A stretch of DNA of 64,000 nt from Pseudomonas xantholysinigenes (lineage in GTDB: Bacteria; Pseudomonadota; Gammaproteobacteria; Pseudomonadales; Pseudomonadaceae), in the NCBI RefSeq assembly GCF_014268885.2, contig NZ_CP077095.1:5388501-5452500 (forward strand), read 5' to 3'. This document shows, piece by piece, positions 48,101 through 53,535 of the stretch. The number at the start of each line of letters is the position of its first letter. Positions within the stretch are counted from its first letter, which is position 1. The notes under the pieces were generated by a model. It did not search any database and had not been told where the DNA came from. It saw nothing but the letters and a program-made list of their open reading frames with translations. Made by a program: the position numbers and the translations under genes.

Positions 48101-48693
48101 TCGCCGGCAAGACCGGCGTGGCAACGGGCGACGTGGATGCGCGGACGATGCACAAGTACATCACCGAGCACTACACCGAGTTCGACATCTCGCGCAGCAA
48201 CGATGGCAACGACACCCTGCTCGGTGGCAACGGCAACGACATCATCTTCGGCCAGGGTGGCAACGACACCCTCGACGGTGGCAAGGGCAATGACGTCCTG
48301 CTGGGTGGCGCTGGCAATGACATCCTCATCGGCGGCAAGGGCGACGACATCCTCATCGGTGGCAGTGGCGCCGACACCTTCGTGTGGAAGGCCGGCGACC
48401 TGGGCAAGGACGTGATCAAGGACTTCAACGTCAAGGAAGGCGACCGCCTCGACCTGAGCGACCTGCTCCAGGGCGAGAAGGCCAGCACCATCGACAACTT
48501 CCTGAAGATCACCACGGTCGGCGGCGAGTCGACCCTGCAGGTCAGCACCGAGGGCAAGCTCAACGCCGCCGGGGGCCTGGCCAACGCCGACGTGACCATC
48601 AAGCTCGAAGGTGTGAACTGGTCGAACACCACGATCAATTCGTTGATCAGCGGGGCCGACCCGACCATCAAGATCGACAACTCCAATAGCTGA
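33145..48693 (+). CDS. lapA: LapA, giant RTX surface adhesin
   Basis: A 5,182-residue biofilm adhesin. Residues 1-106 form the N-terminal retention module; TAAG at 107-110 is the LapG cut site, at the same position as in P. fluorescens. A diverged Ig-like unit (about 175-274), three 100-residue repeats (275-574) and sixteen 220-residue repeats (575-4094) follow. Next are a Calx-beta-like domain (about 4095-4205), a cadherin-like segment, a PA14/lectin-like beta domain (about 4400-4490), a VWA domain (4671-4940, MIDAS DTSGSM at 4679-4684), RTX nonapeptides (4957 and 5027-5075) and a C-terminal type I secretion signal. Start ATG 33145 has GGAGAG; an open extension to 33040 is rejected. Confidence 0.97.
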   Translation: MSTVVAIVKSIVGQVIAVSPEGIRRVLIEGDRLFAGEQVDTGAGGAVSLELADGRVLDLGRDTQWSADTPDSSTDLSQASAQAAPSVEELQQAIAAGADPTTELEATAAGPSAAGGGAAGGGHSFVMLQETAGAVDPTIGFPTGPIGFANGQGVEEVGGLDTSTGNTTTTNAPIVTGLTLSATPTITEAGGVIVYTATVGQPPLSNLTVTLSNGAVIVIPAGQTTGSVNVTIAPNDTPYIDGGQISANITGTTGGNGLVITPNTTPAVTQVTDTIDTTTATLTATPSVTEGGVITYTVTLTNPAQTPVTVTLSNGQTVTIEAGKSSGSVDFQTPPNDVYNNGSTVSTTITGATGGNFEKLEPNPTPAETVINDSVDTTTATLTATPSVTEGGVITYTVTLTNPAQTPVTVTLSNGQTVTIEAGKSSGSVDFQTPPNDVYNNGSTVSTTITGATGGNFEKLEPNPTPAETVINDSVDTTTATLTATPSVTEGGVITYTVTLTNPAQTEVTVTLSNGQTVTVKAGETSGSVDFQTPANDVFVNGSTVSTTITGATGGNFESLVPNKTPAQTEIKDSIDTVTVNIASNGDVTEAQQPTFTVSVSQKLDHDLTVTLSNGDKVVIKAGETETTYNLPAQGDDVFKDAGSVTLGVTDASVSGKTFEHLELGGDATVQITDTISEVVATLTADKTTVAEGGQITYTVTLTNGQGLSVVGHNGLTFTLTDGTKVTIPAGSATGTITINAPDDVFVGGQPSIVNKLEGVTGADNFEKLTLGKEEVKTEVTDEPGTGTPGTDNQGDKVSVTIVSKGDVTEDQQPAFTVKVSQKLDHDLTVTLSNGDKVVIKAGQTETEYKAKAQGDDVFKDGDTLTVGITDAAVDGKSFENLELGGNASVQITDTISEVVATLTADKTTVSEGGQITYTVTLTNGQGLSVVGHNGLTFTLSDGTKVTIPAGSATGTITINAPDDVFVGGQPSIVNKLEGVTGADNFEKLTLGKEEVKTEVTDEPGTGTPGTDNQGDKVSVTIVSKGDVTEDQQPAFTVKVSQKLDHDLTVTLSNGDKVVIKAGETETEYKAKAQGDDVFKDGDTLTVGITDAVVDGKTFENLELGGNASVQITDTISEVVATLTADKTTVSEGGQITYTVTLTNGQGLSVVGHNGLTFTLSDGTKVTIPAGSATGTITINAPDDVFVGGQPSIVNKLEGVTGADNFEKLTLGKEEVKTEVTDEPGTGTPGTDNQGDKVSVTIVSKGDVTEDQQPAFTVKVSQKLDHDLTVTLSNGDKVVIKAGETETEYKAKAQGDDVFKDGDTLTVGITDAAVDGKSFENLELGGNASVQITDTISEVVATLTADKTTVSEGGQITYTVTLTNGQGLSVVGHNGLTFTLTDGTKVTIPAGSATGTITINAPDDVFVGGQPSIVNKLEGVTGADNFEKLTLGKDEVKTEVTDEPGTGTPGTDNQGDKVSVTIVSKGDVTEDQQPAFTVKVSQKLDHDLTVTLSNGDKVVIKAGETETEYKAKAQGDDVFKDGDTLTVGITDAAVDGKTFENLELGGNASVQITDTISEVVATLTADKTTVAEGGQITYTVTLTNGQGLSVVGHNGLTFTLSDGTKVTIPAGSATGTITVNAPDDVFVGGQPTIVNKLEGVTGADNFEKLTLGKEEVKTEVTDEPGTGTPGTDNQGDKVSVTIVSKGDVTEDQQPAFTVKVSQKLDHDLTVTLSNGDKVVIKAGQTETEYKAKAQGDDVFKDGDTLTVGITDAAVDGKAFENLELGGNASVQITDTISEVVATLTADKTTVAEGGQITYTVTLTNGQGLSVVGHNGLTFTLTDGTKVTIPAGSATGTITVNAPDDVFVGGQPSIVNKLEGVTGADNFEKLTLGKEEVKTEVTDEPGTGTPGTDNQGDKVSVTIVSKGDVTEDQQPAFTVKVSQKLDHDLTVTLSNGDKVVIKAGQTETEYKAKAQGDDVFKDGDTLTVGITDAAVDGKSFENLELGGNASVQITDTISEVVATLTADKTTVSEGGQITYTVTLTNGQGLSVVGHNGLTFTLSDGTKVTIPAGSATGTATITAPDDVFIGGQATISNKLTGVTGADNFEKLTLGQNEVQTSVTDEPGTGTPGTDNQGDKVSVTIVSNGDVTEDQQPAFTVKVSQKLDYDLTVTLSNGDKVVIKAGQTEAEYKTTAQGDDVFKDGDSLTVGITDASVPGHTFENLELGGDATVQITDTISEVVATLTADKTTVAEGGQITYTVTLTNGQGLSVVGHNGLTFTLTDGTKVTIPAGSATGTITINAPDDVFVGGQPSIVNKLEGVTGADNFEKLTLGKEEVKTEVTDEPGTGTPGTDNQGDKVSVTIVSKGDVTEDQQPAFTVKVSQKLDHDLTVTLSNGDKVVIKAGQTETEYKAKAQGDDVFKDGDTLTVGITDAAVDGKSFENLELGGNASVQITDTISEVVATLTADKTTVAEGGQITYTVTLTNGQGLSVVGHNGLTFTLSDGTKVTIPAGSATGTITVNAPDDVFVGGQPTIVNKLEGVTGADNFEKLTLGKEEVKTEVTDEPGTGTPGTDNQGDKVSVTIVSKGDVTEDQQPAFTVKVSQKLDHDLTVTLSNGDKVVIKAGQTETEYKAKAQGDDVFKDGDTLTVGITDAAVDGKTFENLELGGNASVQITDTISEVVATLTADKTTVSEGGQITYTVTLTNGQGLSVVGHNGLTFTLSDGTKVTIPAGSATGTITINAPDDVFVGGQPTIVNKLEGVTGADNFEKLTLGKEEVKTEVTDEPGTGTPGTDNQGDKVSVTIVSKGDVTEDQQPAFTVKVSQKLDHDLTVTLSNGDKVVIKAGETETEYKAKAQGDDVFKDGDTLTVGITDAAVDGKSFENLELGGNASVQITDTISEVVATLTADKTTVAEGGQITYTVTLTNGQGLSVVGHNGLTFTLTDGTKVTIPAGSATGTITINAPDDVFVGGQPSIVNKLEGVTGADNFEKLTLGKEEVKTEVTDEPGTGTPGTDNQGDKVSVTIVSKGDVTEDQQPAFTVKVSQKLDHDLTVTLSNGDKVVIKAGQTETEYKAKAQGDDVFKDGDTLTVGITDAAVDGKSFENLELGGNASVQITDTISEVVATLTADKTTVSEGGQITYTVTLTNGQGLSVVGHNGLTFTLTDGTKVTIPAGSASGTITVNAPDDVFVGGQPTIVNKLEGVTGADNFEKLTLGKEEVKTEVTDEPGTGTPGTDNQGDKVSVTIVSNGNVTEDQQPSFTVKVSQKLAQDLTVTLDNGDKVVIKAGQTEAEYKTTAQGDDVFKDPGSVSVGISDASVPGKTFENLELGGKATVQITDTVSEVVATLTADKSTVTEGGQITYTVTLTNGQGLSVTGHNGLTFTLSDGTKVTIPAGSASGTATITAPDDVFIGGQATISNKLTGVTGADNFEKLTLGKDEVKTGVTDEPGSGTPGTGNQGDKVSVTIVGNGDVNEAEQASFTVKVSQKLDQDLTVTLSNGDKVVIKAGQTETEYKAKAQGDDVFKDGGPLTVGISDASVVGKTFENLELGGSATVQITDTVSEVVATLSADKTTVSEGGQVTYTVTLTNAQGLSVTGHNGLTFTLTDGTKVTIPAGSATGTVTINAPDDVFIGGQPTISNKLTGVTGADNFEKLTLGQNEVKTTVTDEPGSGTPGTGNQGDKVSVTIVSNGNVTEDQQPSFTVKVSQKLAQDLTVTLDNGDKVVIKAGQTETEYKAKAQGDDVFKDPGSISVGISDASVPGKTFENLELGGKATVQITDTTSEVVATLSADKTTVSEGGQVTYTVTLTNAQGLSVTGHNGLTFTLTDGTKVTIPAGSATGTVTINAADDVFIGGQPTISNKLTGVTGADNFEKLTLGQNEVKTTVTDEPGSGTPGTGNQGDKVSVTIVSNGNVTEDQQPSFTVKVSQKLAQDLTVTLDNGDKVVIKAGQTEAEYKAKAQGDDVFKDPGSISVGISDASVTGKTFENLELGGKATVQITDTTSEVVATLSADKTTVTEGGQVTYTVTLTNAQGLSVVGHNGLTFTLTDGTKVTIPAGSASGTFTITAKDDPYVGGQPNIVNKIESVSGGDNFEKLTLGSNTVTTSVTDEPAGQGDLTTVGISGDTSVTEGDTAHYNLTLSNPSKSEVTITLTYSGTATDGQDFTGVVTVKIPAGSSGTSFDIKTIDDKLVEGSENFTVKISGASGGGFENLQVDAGKSSVTTTIIDNDHAPVATGGAVTGTEDTDYVFQWGDFNVTDADGNSGLSVTISKLPDLGNLKFFNGTSWVDVSLNQTISQADIAAGKLKFVPLANQSGIDGYGGTGVGNQQADYAQLKYKPNDGTNLGNEATLKVDIRPVADKPDLNIGNNNVNSIGLQKETWNSLTGLGNNGNGISGDSLKNVFANSGNASKTETVTGVDSTSNVTPGSGSKTSGLIYLEAGKTYSFTGTADDSLQIVVGGKNVASGIWGSNSGAISGSFTPTTSGYYTLEIYNANQAGPGSLDVNIRVNNGAAMDLNSSNIPMYPSVNDLSNAGVTVSDLHGSNGQGYYDGYKLNEGSENGAPVKLVGISTNLTDTDGSETLSVKLGGIPAGSVLSDGAGHTVTVGKDAVDVTGWNLGSLTIKPPAYYQGQFDVKVTSTSTESVGGSTATSEGTIKVNVYPQSYNTSNLSSDNDNVMGTDGNDIVVSDVSGLHVVPGQDYNLAFIVDTSGSMGKNGVDAAKSSLESVFKTLAASVKGAASGTVNILLVDFASQVKSSISVTLNDAGLQKLLDALGNLKSDGGTNYEDAFKTTANWFQNLQNAGNKGSNQTFFITDGQPTYYQTGEKTNPTLGYSSTKLDDYLASINYKIGDVVTRGNLDGYNRVNIDSSGKMTVEYWNGYSWSTHSSSSGTLHAQGDGTYEISSLGGYGSYTDNATWNNSLDSFKLLSGLSNVEAIGLNNGVNANDLKPFDSDGKPQTNIDPSKLAEAILGHTEVTNPGNDTVNGGDGNDIIFGDLMTFDGIAGTGVEAIQAYVAGKTGVATGDVDARTMHKYITEHYTEFDISRSNDGNDTLLGGNGNDIIFGQGGNDTLDGGKGNDVLLGGAGNDILIGGKGDDILIGGSGADTFVWKAGDLGKDVIKDFNVKEGDRLDLSDLLQGEKASTIDNFLKITTVGGESTLQVSTEGKLNAAGGLANADVTIKLEGVNWSNTTINSLISGADPTIKIDNSNS
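33967..34866 (+). repeat. Three 300-bp tandem repeats in lapA
   Basis: Period 300 bp, three copies; the first two are nearly identical in DNA and the third diverges in its second half. Each encodes a 100-residue Ig-like unit (ATPSVTEGGVITYTVTLTNP...). Confidence 0.95.
34867..45426 (+). repeat. Sixteen 660-bp tandem repeats in lapA
   Basis: Sixteen units of exactly 660 bp without frame disruption, counted from the recurring GDKVSVTIVS segment (from 35527 every 660 bases to 44767, plus a diverged first unit at 34867). Each unit is two Ig-like halves of about 110 residues. Units 2-12 are nearly identical apart from synonymous changes; unit 1 and the last four (from 42787) differ more (KLAQDLTVTLDNGDK; DPGSVSVGISDASV). 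Confidence 0.97.
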
Positions 48694-48695
48694 TC

Positions 48696-48739
48696 CCCGT
48701 GCTCCACGGCGGCCCACAAGGGCCGCCGTGGAGCACGGG
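48696..48739 (+). terminator. Terminator of lapA
   Basis: A perfect 20-bp stem (48696-48715 / 48720-48739) with loop acaa, directly after the lapA stop. The following sequence ctttcccaag is only weakly T-rich. Confidence 0.75.
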
Positions 48740-48853
48740 CTTTCCCAAGCCATCCCTTCACGCGCATACTCGTGCGCCGGGCTTACATGCCCGGCAAACT
48801 TTGCCTATGCTGCTGACTACCCAAAAGGATTCATCGTGACGAGGGACGCCGCC

Positions 48854-49195
48854 ATGTTCTACGTGCAACGCGACGCCGAGGGCGGGTTGCTGCGAGTGGA
48901 AGCCGCCGCGTTTGACGGTTTTACCGACATGGTCCCGGCAGACAATGCCGAGATCCAGGAATGGTTCGCCGACGACGTTGTCGAGAACAGCCTCAAGCAG
49001 CTCAAGCAAAGCGACCTGGACATGATCCGGGTACTCGAAGACCTGATCGAAGTGCTGACGGCCAAGGGCGTGTTCAGCATCACCGACCTGCCACCCGGCG
49101 CACAGGCCAAGCTGCTCAACCGCTCCACCGCGCGCAAGGCGCTGGGCGGCCTGAACAACCTGATCGAGGAAGACGAGGAAGGCGGGTTGATCTGA
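48854..49195 (+). CDS. Small acidic protein of unknown function
   Basis: A 113-residue acidic cytoplasmic protein (MFYVQRDAEGGLLRVEAAAF...), of a Pseudomonas family often labelled tryptophan synthase beta-like although it shows no tryptophan synthase motif. Mostly helical, with a highly acidic C-terminus (EEDEEGGLI). ATG 48854 has GAGG; GTG 48836-48838 nearby is an alternative region. It lies between lapA and lapD, but I cannot tie it to adhesion. Confidence 0.75.
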   Translation: MFYVQRDAEGGLLRVEAAAFDGFTDMVPADNAEIQEWFADDVVENSLKQLKQSDLDMIRVLEDLIEVLTAKGVFSITDLPPGAQAKLLNRSTARKALGGLNNLIEEDEEGGLI

Positions 49196-49213
49196 TCACC
49201 CGATCATTGATCG

Positions 49214-49292
49214 CACCTGTGGGAGCGGGCTTACCCGCGAATGCGCCTGTGAAGCCATCAACGCTTTCGCGGGTAAACCCGCTCCCACAGGG
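49214..49292. repeat. REP pair downstream of lapD
   Basis: Inverted ctgtgggagcgggcttac and gcgggtaaacccgctcccac units between the convergent ends of the small acidic gene and lapD. Confidence 0.85.
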
Positions 49293-49298
49293 TTCCAC

Positions 49299-51245
49299 TC
49301 AGCGCCAGGGCGCCGGCTCACCCACCAACTGGCCCTGAATCCCCTGCACGCCCATCTCGCGCAGCACCTTCAATTCACCTTCGGTCTCGACCCGCTCGGC
49401 AATCAACGGCAGGTCGATACTGTGCGCCGCGCGCTGGATGGCCTCGATGAACAAGTGCTTGTGCCGTTCGTGGTCGATGTTGCGGATGTAGCCGCCATCG
49501 ATCTTCAGGTAGGCCAGCCCCAGGTGGGCCAGGTTGCCGATCATGCTGAAGCGCCCGCCGAAGCGCTGCAGCGCGAGGCTGAAGCCGAGCCCGCGCAGGC
49601 GCCGGGTCAGTTGCTCAAGCACTGCTTGCTCGGGTAGCTGCTCTTCGCCGATCTCGAAGGTCAACCGCGGCCCCAGGGCGTTGTGCTGCCCCAGCAGTTC
49701 ATAGACCCGCTGCAACGCCTTGGGATCGGCCAGGGTGGCGGCGGACAGGTTCAGCGCCAGCGACTCACCATGCCCCTGCAGGTGCCGGAGGACCTTCTCC
49801 AGCACCAGCAGGTCCAGGCGCGCCATCCAGCCGAAACGCTCCAGCCAGGGCAGGAAGCGCCCCGCCGCCAGGGCTTCGCCCTGGGCATCGTGCAGACGTG
49901 AAATGACCTTGTAGTGCAGCACCTTGTCGGGCGCCTTGCTATCGACCACCGGCTGGAAGAACAGCTCGAACTGCCCCTTGGCCAGCGCCTGGTCCAGGCG
50001 TGTGTGCCAGGCGTGGTGGCTGTCGGCGGCCTGGCCTGCGGCGCCCTGCTCCAGGCATACCCAGCCTGGCGCCGGTTGGCTCTCGGCGCGGGCCAGGGCT
50101 TCGTCGGCCAGCTTGAGCAGCGCCTGCGGGGCATCGCCCGGGCTGTAAGGCGCCAGGCCGATGCAGGCCACCGGGTCGACATCACTGGCGCCAGTTTCAT
50201 GCAGGCTCTGCAAGGTAGCCTCCAGGGCCTGGGCCAACTGGATCGCCTCGTCATGGACCATGCCCGGCGCCAGCACGGCGAATTCGCCGCCACGGCTGCG
50301 GGTGATCAGGTCGTTGGTCTCGGGGAAATTGGCGCAGGTGCGCCGCAGCTGTTCACCCACCGCCTGCAGCAACTGGTCGGTGCGCTGGCCGCCCAGCCGG
50401 GCATTGAGGCCGGCCAGGTCCTGCACGCGCAGCAGCAACAGGTAGCCGGCGCGAGCCTCCTCCAGGTTACTGACACGGGCGTTGAGCTGCATTTCGAAAT
50501 AACGACGGTTGGCCAGGCCAGTGAGGCTGTCCTGGTACGATTCGGCGCGCAGCTTTTCGCTGCGCTCGGCCTGCTCGGTAAACAGGGCCTTGAGCTTCTC
50601 GACCATCTGGTTCATCGCCTGCACCACCCGACGCAATTCCGGCGTGCGCGGCAACTCCGGCAGGCTGAGGAATTCGCGGCGGGCAATGGCATGGGACTGC
50701 GCCACCATGTAGTCCAGCGGCCGCAGTTGCCGGCGCAGCAGCAGCGCGCCCAGCACCGCGCTCACCGCGCCGCACAGCAGCAGCCAGCCAAGGCTACCCA
50801 GGGCGCTCTGCCACAATTTGGCCAGGGCGAACATCGGGTGGCTGATCACCTCGACCCGCGCCGCCTGCTGCCAGCCACGGCTGACGATGGCGTCGCCGCC
50901 AGCCGGTTCAAGGCCGATCAGGTGGATGAACCAACCCGGTACGCCACCCGTGTCGGGCTCGGCATGGCGCTCGACCAGCACGGCATTGGAGTCCAGGTCG
51001 ATGACCTTGATGCTGGAGTAATAGCCACTGTCGAAGATCGAGCTGACCATCAGCTCGACCATCGCCGGGTCGTCGATATTCGGCGTCAGCGACAGCGCCA
51101 GCGCAGTGGCCGCGTCCTGGGCATGGGAGCGCAGCTGGTTGACGTACTGGCTGCGCGAGCTTTCCAGGCTGACCATGAAGCTGCCACTGAAGGCGACCAC
51201 CAGGAACAGGCAAATGGCTAGCAGCAATTGTTTGAACAGTGACAT
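49299..51245 (-). CDS. lapD: LapD, c-di-GMP receptor of the adhesin switch
   Basis: A 648-residue inner-membrane receptor. Membrane helix at about 5-25, periplasmic output domain (about 26-150), second helix (about 152-172), HAMP (LRPLDYMVAQSHAIARRE), then GGDEF- and EAL-type domains that have both lost catalytic motifs: RGGEF for GGDEF and KVI for EAL (LHYKVISRL). In the known system, c-di-GMP bound to the EAL domain makes the periplasmic domain hold LapG so LapA stays on the surface. It follows lapG by 10 bases in one operon. Confidence 0.96.
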   Translation of the reverse strand: MSLFKQLLLAICLFLVVAFSGSFMVSLESSRSQYVNQLRSHAQDAATALALSLTPNIDDPAMVELMVSSIFDSGYYSSIKVIDLDSNAVLVERHAEPDTGGVPGWFIHLIGLEPAGGDAIVSRGWQQAARVEVISHPMFALAKLWQSALGSLGWLLLCGAVSAVLGALLLRRQLRPLDYMVAQSHAIARREFLSLPELPRTPELRRVVQAMNQMVEKLKALFTEQAERSEKLRAESYQDSLTGLANRRYFEMQLNARVSNLEEARAGYLLLLRVQDLAGLNARLGGQRTDQLLQAVGEQLRRTCANFPETNDLITRSRGGEFAVLAPGMVHDEAIQLAQALEATLQSLHETGASDVDPVACIGLAPYSPGDAPQALLKLADEALARAESQPAPGWVCLEQGAAGQAADSHHAWHTRLDQALAKGQFELFFQPVVDSKAPDKVLHYKVISRLHDAQGEALAAGRFLPWLERFGWMARLDLLVLEKVLRHLQGHGESLALNLSAATLADPKALQRVYELLGQHNALGPRLTFEIGEEQLPEQAVLEQLTRRLRGLGFSLALQRFGGRFSMIGNLAHLGLAYLKIDGGYIRNIDHERHKHLFIEAIQRAAHSIDLPLIAERVETEGELKVLREMGVQGIQGQLVGEPAPWR

Positions 51246-51255
51246 CTGTGCTCCT

Positions 51256-51948
51256 TCAGTAAACCGGTTCGGCCGGGAAGCCTTCGGCCTGCATTTTCTT
51301 CAGCAAGTCTTGCCAGCGCGACAGGCGCTTGGTGTCGCCAACCTTCTTGTTGCCGGCGGCGCCGGTCAGCCACAGGCCCTCGCCGTTGAAGGCGTACACC
51401 GGCAGCAGGTCGGTGCGTTGGCTGGCCGGCTTGATCGCGTCCATCAGGCTGTCGAGCACCAGAGGCTGGGCCTGTGGGCTTGAATAATAGGTCAGGACCA
51501 TGTGCGCGCGGTTCTGGCGCAGGGCCTTGACGTAGGTGATGCGCAGTTTTTCCGCAGGGATGCCCATGCGCCGCAGGCTGAAGTACTTGGCGATGGCATA
51601 GTCCTCGCAGTCGCCAGCACCCTTGATCAGCGACTGGACTGGCGTGGCCCAGTAGTCGACCTCATGCCACAGGTCGATGTCCTCGACATAGCGCAATTGC
51701 TTGTTGAAGAACAGGTTGACCACCTGCAGTTGCTCGAGCTCGGTCCCCTGCTTCTGGGTCGCCAGCAGGTTCTGCCAGGCGTCGATGCGTCCCTGCCCAG
51801 CCCCCAGAGGCCCATAGAGCGCCTGGGCGCGGCGGCTGATCTGGGAGAAGTCCCAGTCCGCCTGCGTACCACCCAGCAACAGGCAGCCCAGCAGCAAGGC
51901 CAGCCCGAGACGGCGCGCGGTCGCATGGAGGGTCCAGGGTATCGCCAC
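51256..51948 (-). CDS. lapG: LapG, periplasmic cysteine protease
   Basis: A 230-residue transglutaminase-like (BTLCP, DUF920) protease with a signal sequence (about 1-30). Catalytic triad C114 (GAGDCEDYAIAKY), H149 (QNRAHMVL), D166 (PLVLDSLMD). Acidic residues beside the cysteine (D113, E115, D116) correspond to the calcium site known in the family. It cuts LapA in the TAAG motif, releasing it from the cell. First gene of lapG-lapD. Confidence 0.96.
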   Translation of the reverse strand: MAIPWTLHATARRLGLALLLGCLLLGGTQADWDFSQISRRAQALYGPLGAGQGRIDAWQNLLATQKQGTELEQLQVVNLFFNKQLRYVEDIDLWHEVDYWATPVQSLIKGAGDCEDYAIAKYFSLRRMGIPAEKLRITYVKALRQNRAHMVLTYYSSPQAQPLVLDSLMDAIKPASQRTDLLPVYAFNGEGLWLTGAAGNKKVGDTKRLSRWQDLLKKMQAEGFPAEPVY

Positions 51949-52188
51949 TGCGGCACCTGTTCTGATCGTTTGAAAGCAGCGATGGTGCGGGCAGCGCTGC
52001 CAAAAGACAATGGCATCGTGCGATCACGCCGCCAACGGTCGGCAAACCCGCTTCGTACAAGGTCTGACACCGTTGTCTGGCTTCCCAAGGCCGCCGACTT
52101 GCTTCACGATAGCCGCGTTTTTCGATCACGCTGCGGCATCGGCGCCGATCAATCCGTTTGACAAGCCCCCTCCACCCTCACTAGGGTT

Positions 52189-52200
52189 ATTGGATCCAAT
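52189..52200. promoter_or_regulatory. Operator-like palindrome ATTGGATCCAAT
   Basis: A perfect 12-bp palindrome 26 bases before the GntR-type regulator start. FCD-family GntR regulators bind short palindromes with TTG...CAA ends; autoregulation is likely but inferred. Confidence 0.6.
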
Positions 52201-52226
52201 ATTGACGTTGCCGAGGCGAACCCCGC

Positions 52227-52919
52227 GTGGCTGACAAACCCAAACTCCTGAGCACCGTGCTGGGCAGTGAACAGGTGCCAGCGCACCTGGCCCGCGGTGT
52301 CATCGAAGAGCGCCTGCGCAGTGCCATCCTCGACGGCCGCCTGGCCCCTGGCACAGCCCTGCGCCAGCAAGAGCTGGCCACCCTGTTCGGCGTCAGCCGC
52401 ATGCCGGTGCGCGAGGCCCTGCGCCAACTCGAGGCGCAGTCCCTGCTACGGGTAGTAATGCACAAGGGCGCCGTGGTCGCGCCCTTGATCGGCGAAGATG
52501 CCGTCGACACCTATGCCCTGCGCGTGATCCTCGAAACCGAAGCACTGCGCCAGTCGATTCCCCTGCTCGACGCCGAGGATATCGCCCAGGCCAGGGGCTT
52601 CATCCGCGAGCTGGAAAACGAAACCCGTCACGCGGAGATCGGCCGGCTCAATCGCCTGTTGCACATGGCGATCTACAGCAAGGCGCACAACCAGAAACTG
52701 TTGCGCATGATCGAGATCGAGCTCAACGAAGAGGAACGCTTCCTGCGTTTCCACCTGTCTTCGATGGGCTTGGGCAAACTGACCCAGGATGACCACATCG
52801 CCCTGGTCGATGCGGCCAGCGACAAACTGGTGGACGAAGCCGTCGCCTTGCTGGAGGCGCACCTGAACAACGCCGCCCGCACCATCCGCAACTACCTCGA
52901 TCGGCAATCGGCCAACTGA
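52227..52919 (+). CDS. GntR-family regulator, FCD subfamily
   Basis: A 230-residue regulator: winged HTH at about 20-85 (RQQELATLFGVSRMPVREALRQLEAQSLL) and an all-helical FCD ligand domain at about 90-220 with typical polar positions (NRLLHMAIYSKAHN; DDHIALVDA). Start is GTG 52227 with GAGG upstream. It lies 46 bases before the thioesterase-like gene on the same strand and about 1.2 kb before the pvf-like operon, so it may control these, though FCD regulators more often sense small carboxylates. Confidence 0.9.
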   Translation: MADKPKLLSTVLGSEQVPAHLARGVIEERLRSAILDGRLAPGTALRQQELATLFGVSRMPVREALRQLEAQSLLRVVMHKGAVVAPLIGEDAVDTYALRVILETEALRQSIPLLDAEDIAQARGFIRELENETRHAEIGRLNRLLHMAIYSKAHNQKLLRMIEIELNEEERFLRFHLSSMGLGKLTQDDHIALVDAASDKLVDEAVALLEAHLNNAARTIRNYLDRQSAN

Positions 52920-52965
52920 TCGTCCCCAGGTCAACGGGGAGTACGATCCGGCATAAGGAACGGCA

Positions 52966-53535
52966 GTGCACGTGCAGACACGACAGCAATCCTCGACCGA
53001 GACACCGTCCAGGGTCCGCCTGATCTGCCTGGCCTGCACCCGGCAACAACTAATCCAGTACCGCACCTGGGCACACACCCTCAGCGACCCCATCGAGCTG
53101 ATCGCGATCGACGTGCCCGCCGCGGTGCTGCCTGGCACGCAACCGGCCAGCACGCTGGCCAAAACCCTTGCCGAGCGCTTGCAGCCCTACCTGGCACAAC
53201 CCCATGCCTTGTTTGGCCAATACCAGGGGGCGCATGTCGCGCTGGCCCTGGCGCATCTGGCCGAGAGCGCCTACCCCGGGCAGACTCAGCATTTGTTTGT
53301 TTCAAGCTGTGACAGCCCCGAGTACACCTATGCGGGCATTGCCCACCAGGCCCTCCAGGTCCCCATTACCGTGATGTATCCCCCTGGTTCGCTGGCCGCC
53401 ATGCTCGGCTGGCACAGCCTGGCAAGGCGCGCGCTGGAGCTGATCGAACTGCCAGCCTCGCCGGTCGACTCATCACTGCTCAACCAGCGCCTGGTGCGCA
53501 TCTTCAACACCCACCTCGGGCTGCTCGACTTCTAG
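52966..53535 (+). CDS. Type II thioesterase-like protein without nucleophile motif
   Basis: A 189-residue alpha/beta-hydrolase-like protein. RVRLICLACTRQQLIQYRTW and DPIELIAIDVPA align by eye with the start of type II thioesterases of NRPS clusters, and LFGQYQGAHVALALAHLAE with the nucleophile elbow. The usual GHSxG is GQYQG, so the serine is replaced by tyrosine, and I find no catalytic histidine motif near the C-terminus (NTHLGLLDF). It is also shorter than the usual ~240 residues. It is therefore probably not an active hydrolase. Start GTG 52966 has AAGGA. Position before a NRPS operon fits a non-catalytic partner. Confidence 0.7.
   Translation: MHVQTRQQSSTETPSRVRLICLACTRQQLIQYRTWAHTLSDPIELIAIDVPAAVLPGTQPASTLAKTLAERLQPYLAQPHALFGQYQGAHVALALAHLAESAYPGQTQHLFVSSCDSPEYTYAGIAHQALQVPITVMYPPGSLAAMLGWHSLARRALELIELPASPVDSSLLNQRLVRIFNTHLGLLDF

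Noticed and set aside
42337..48753. Second antisense open frame of about 2,100 codons over the lapA 3' half
   Set aside because: Same cause; the composition is a complement of LapA domains and there is no independent motif.
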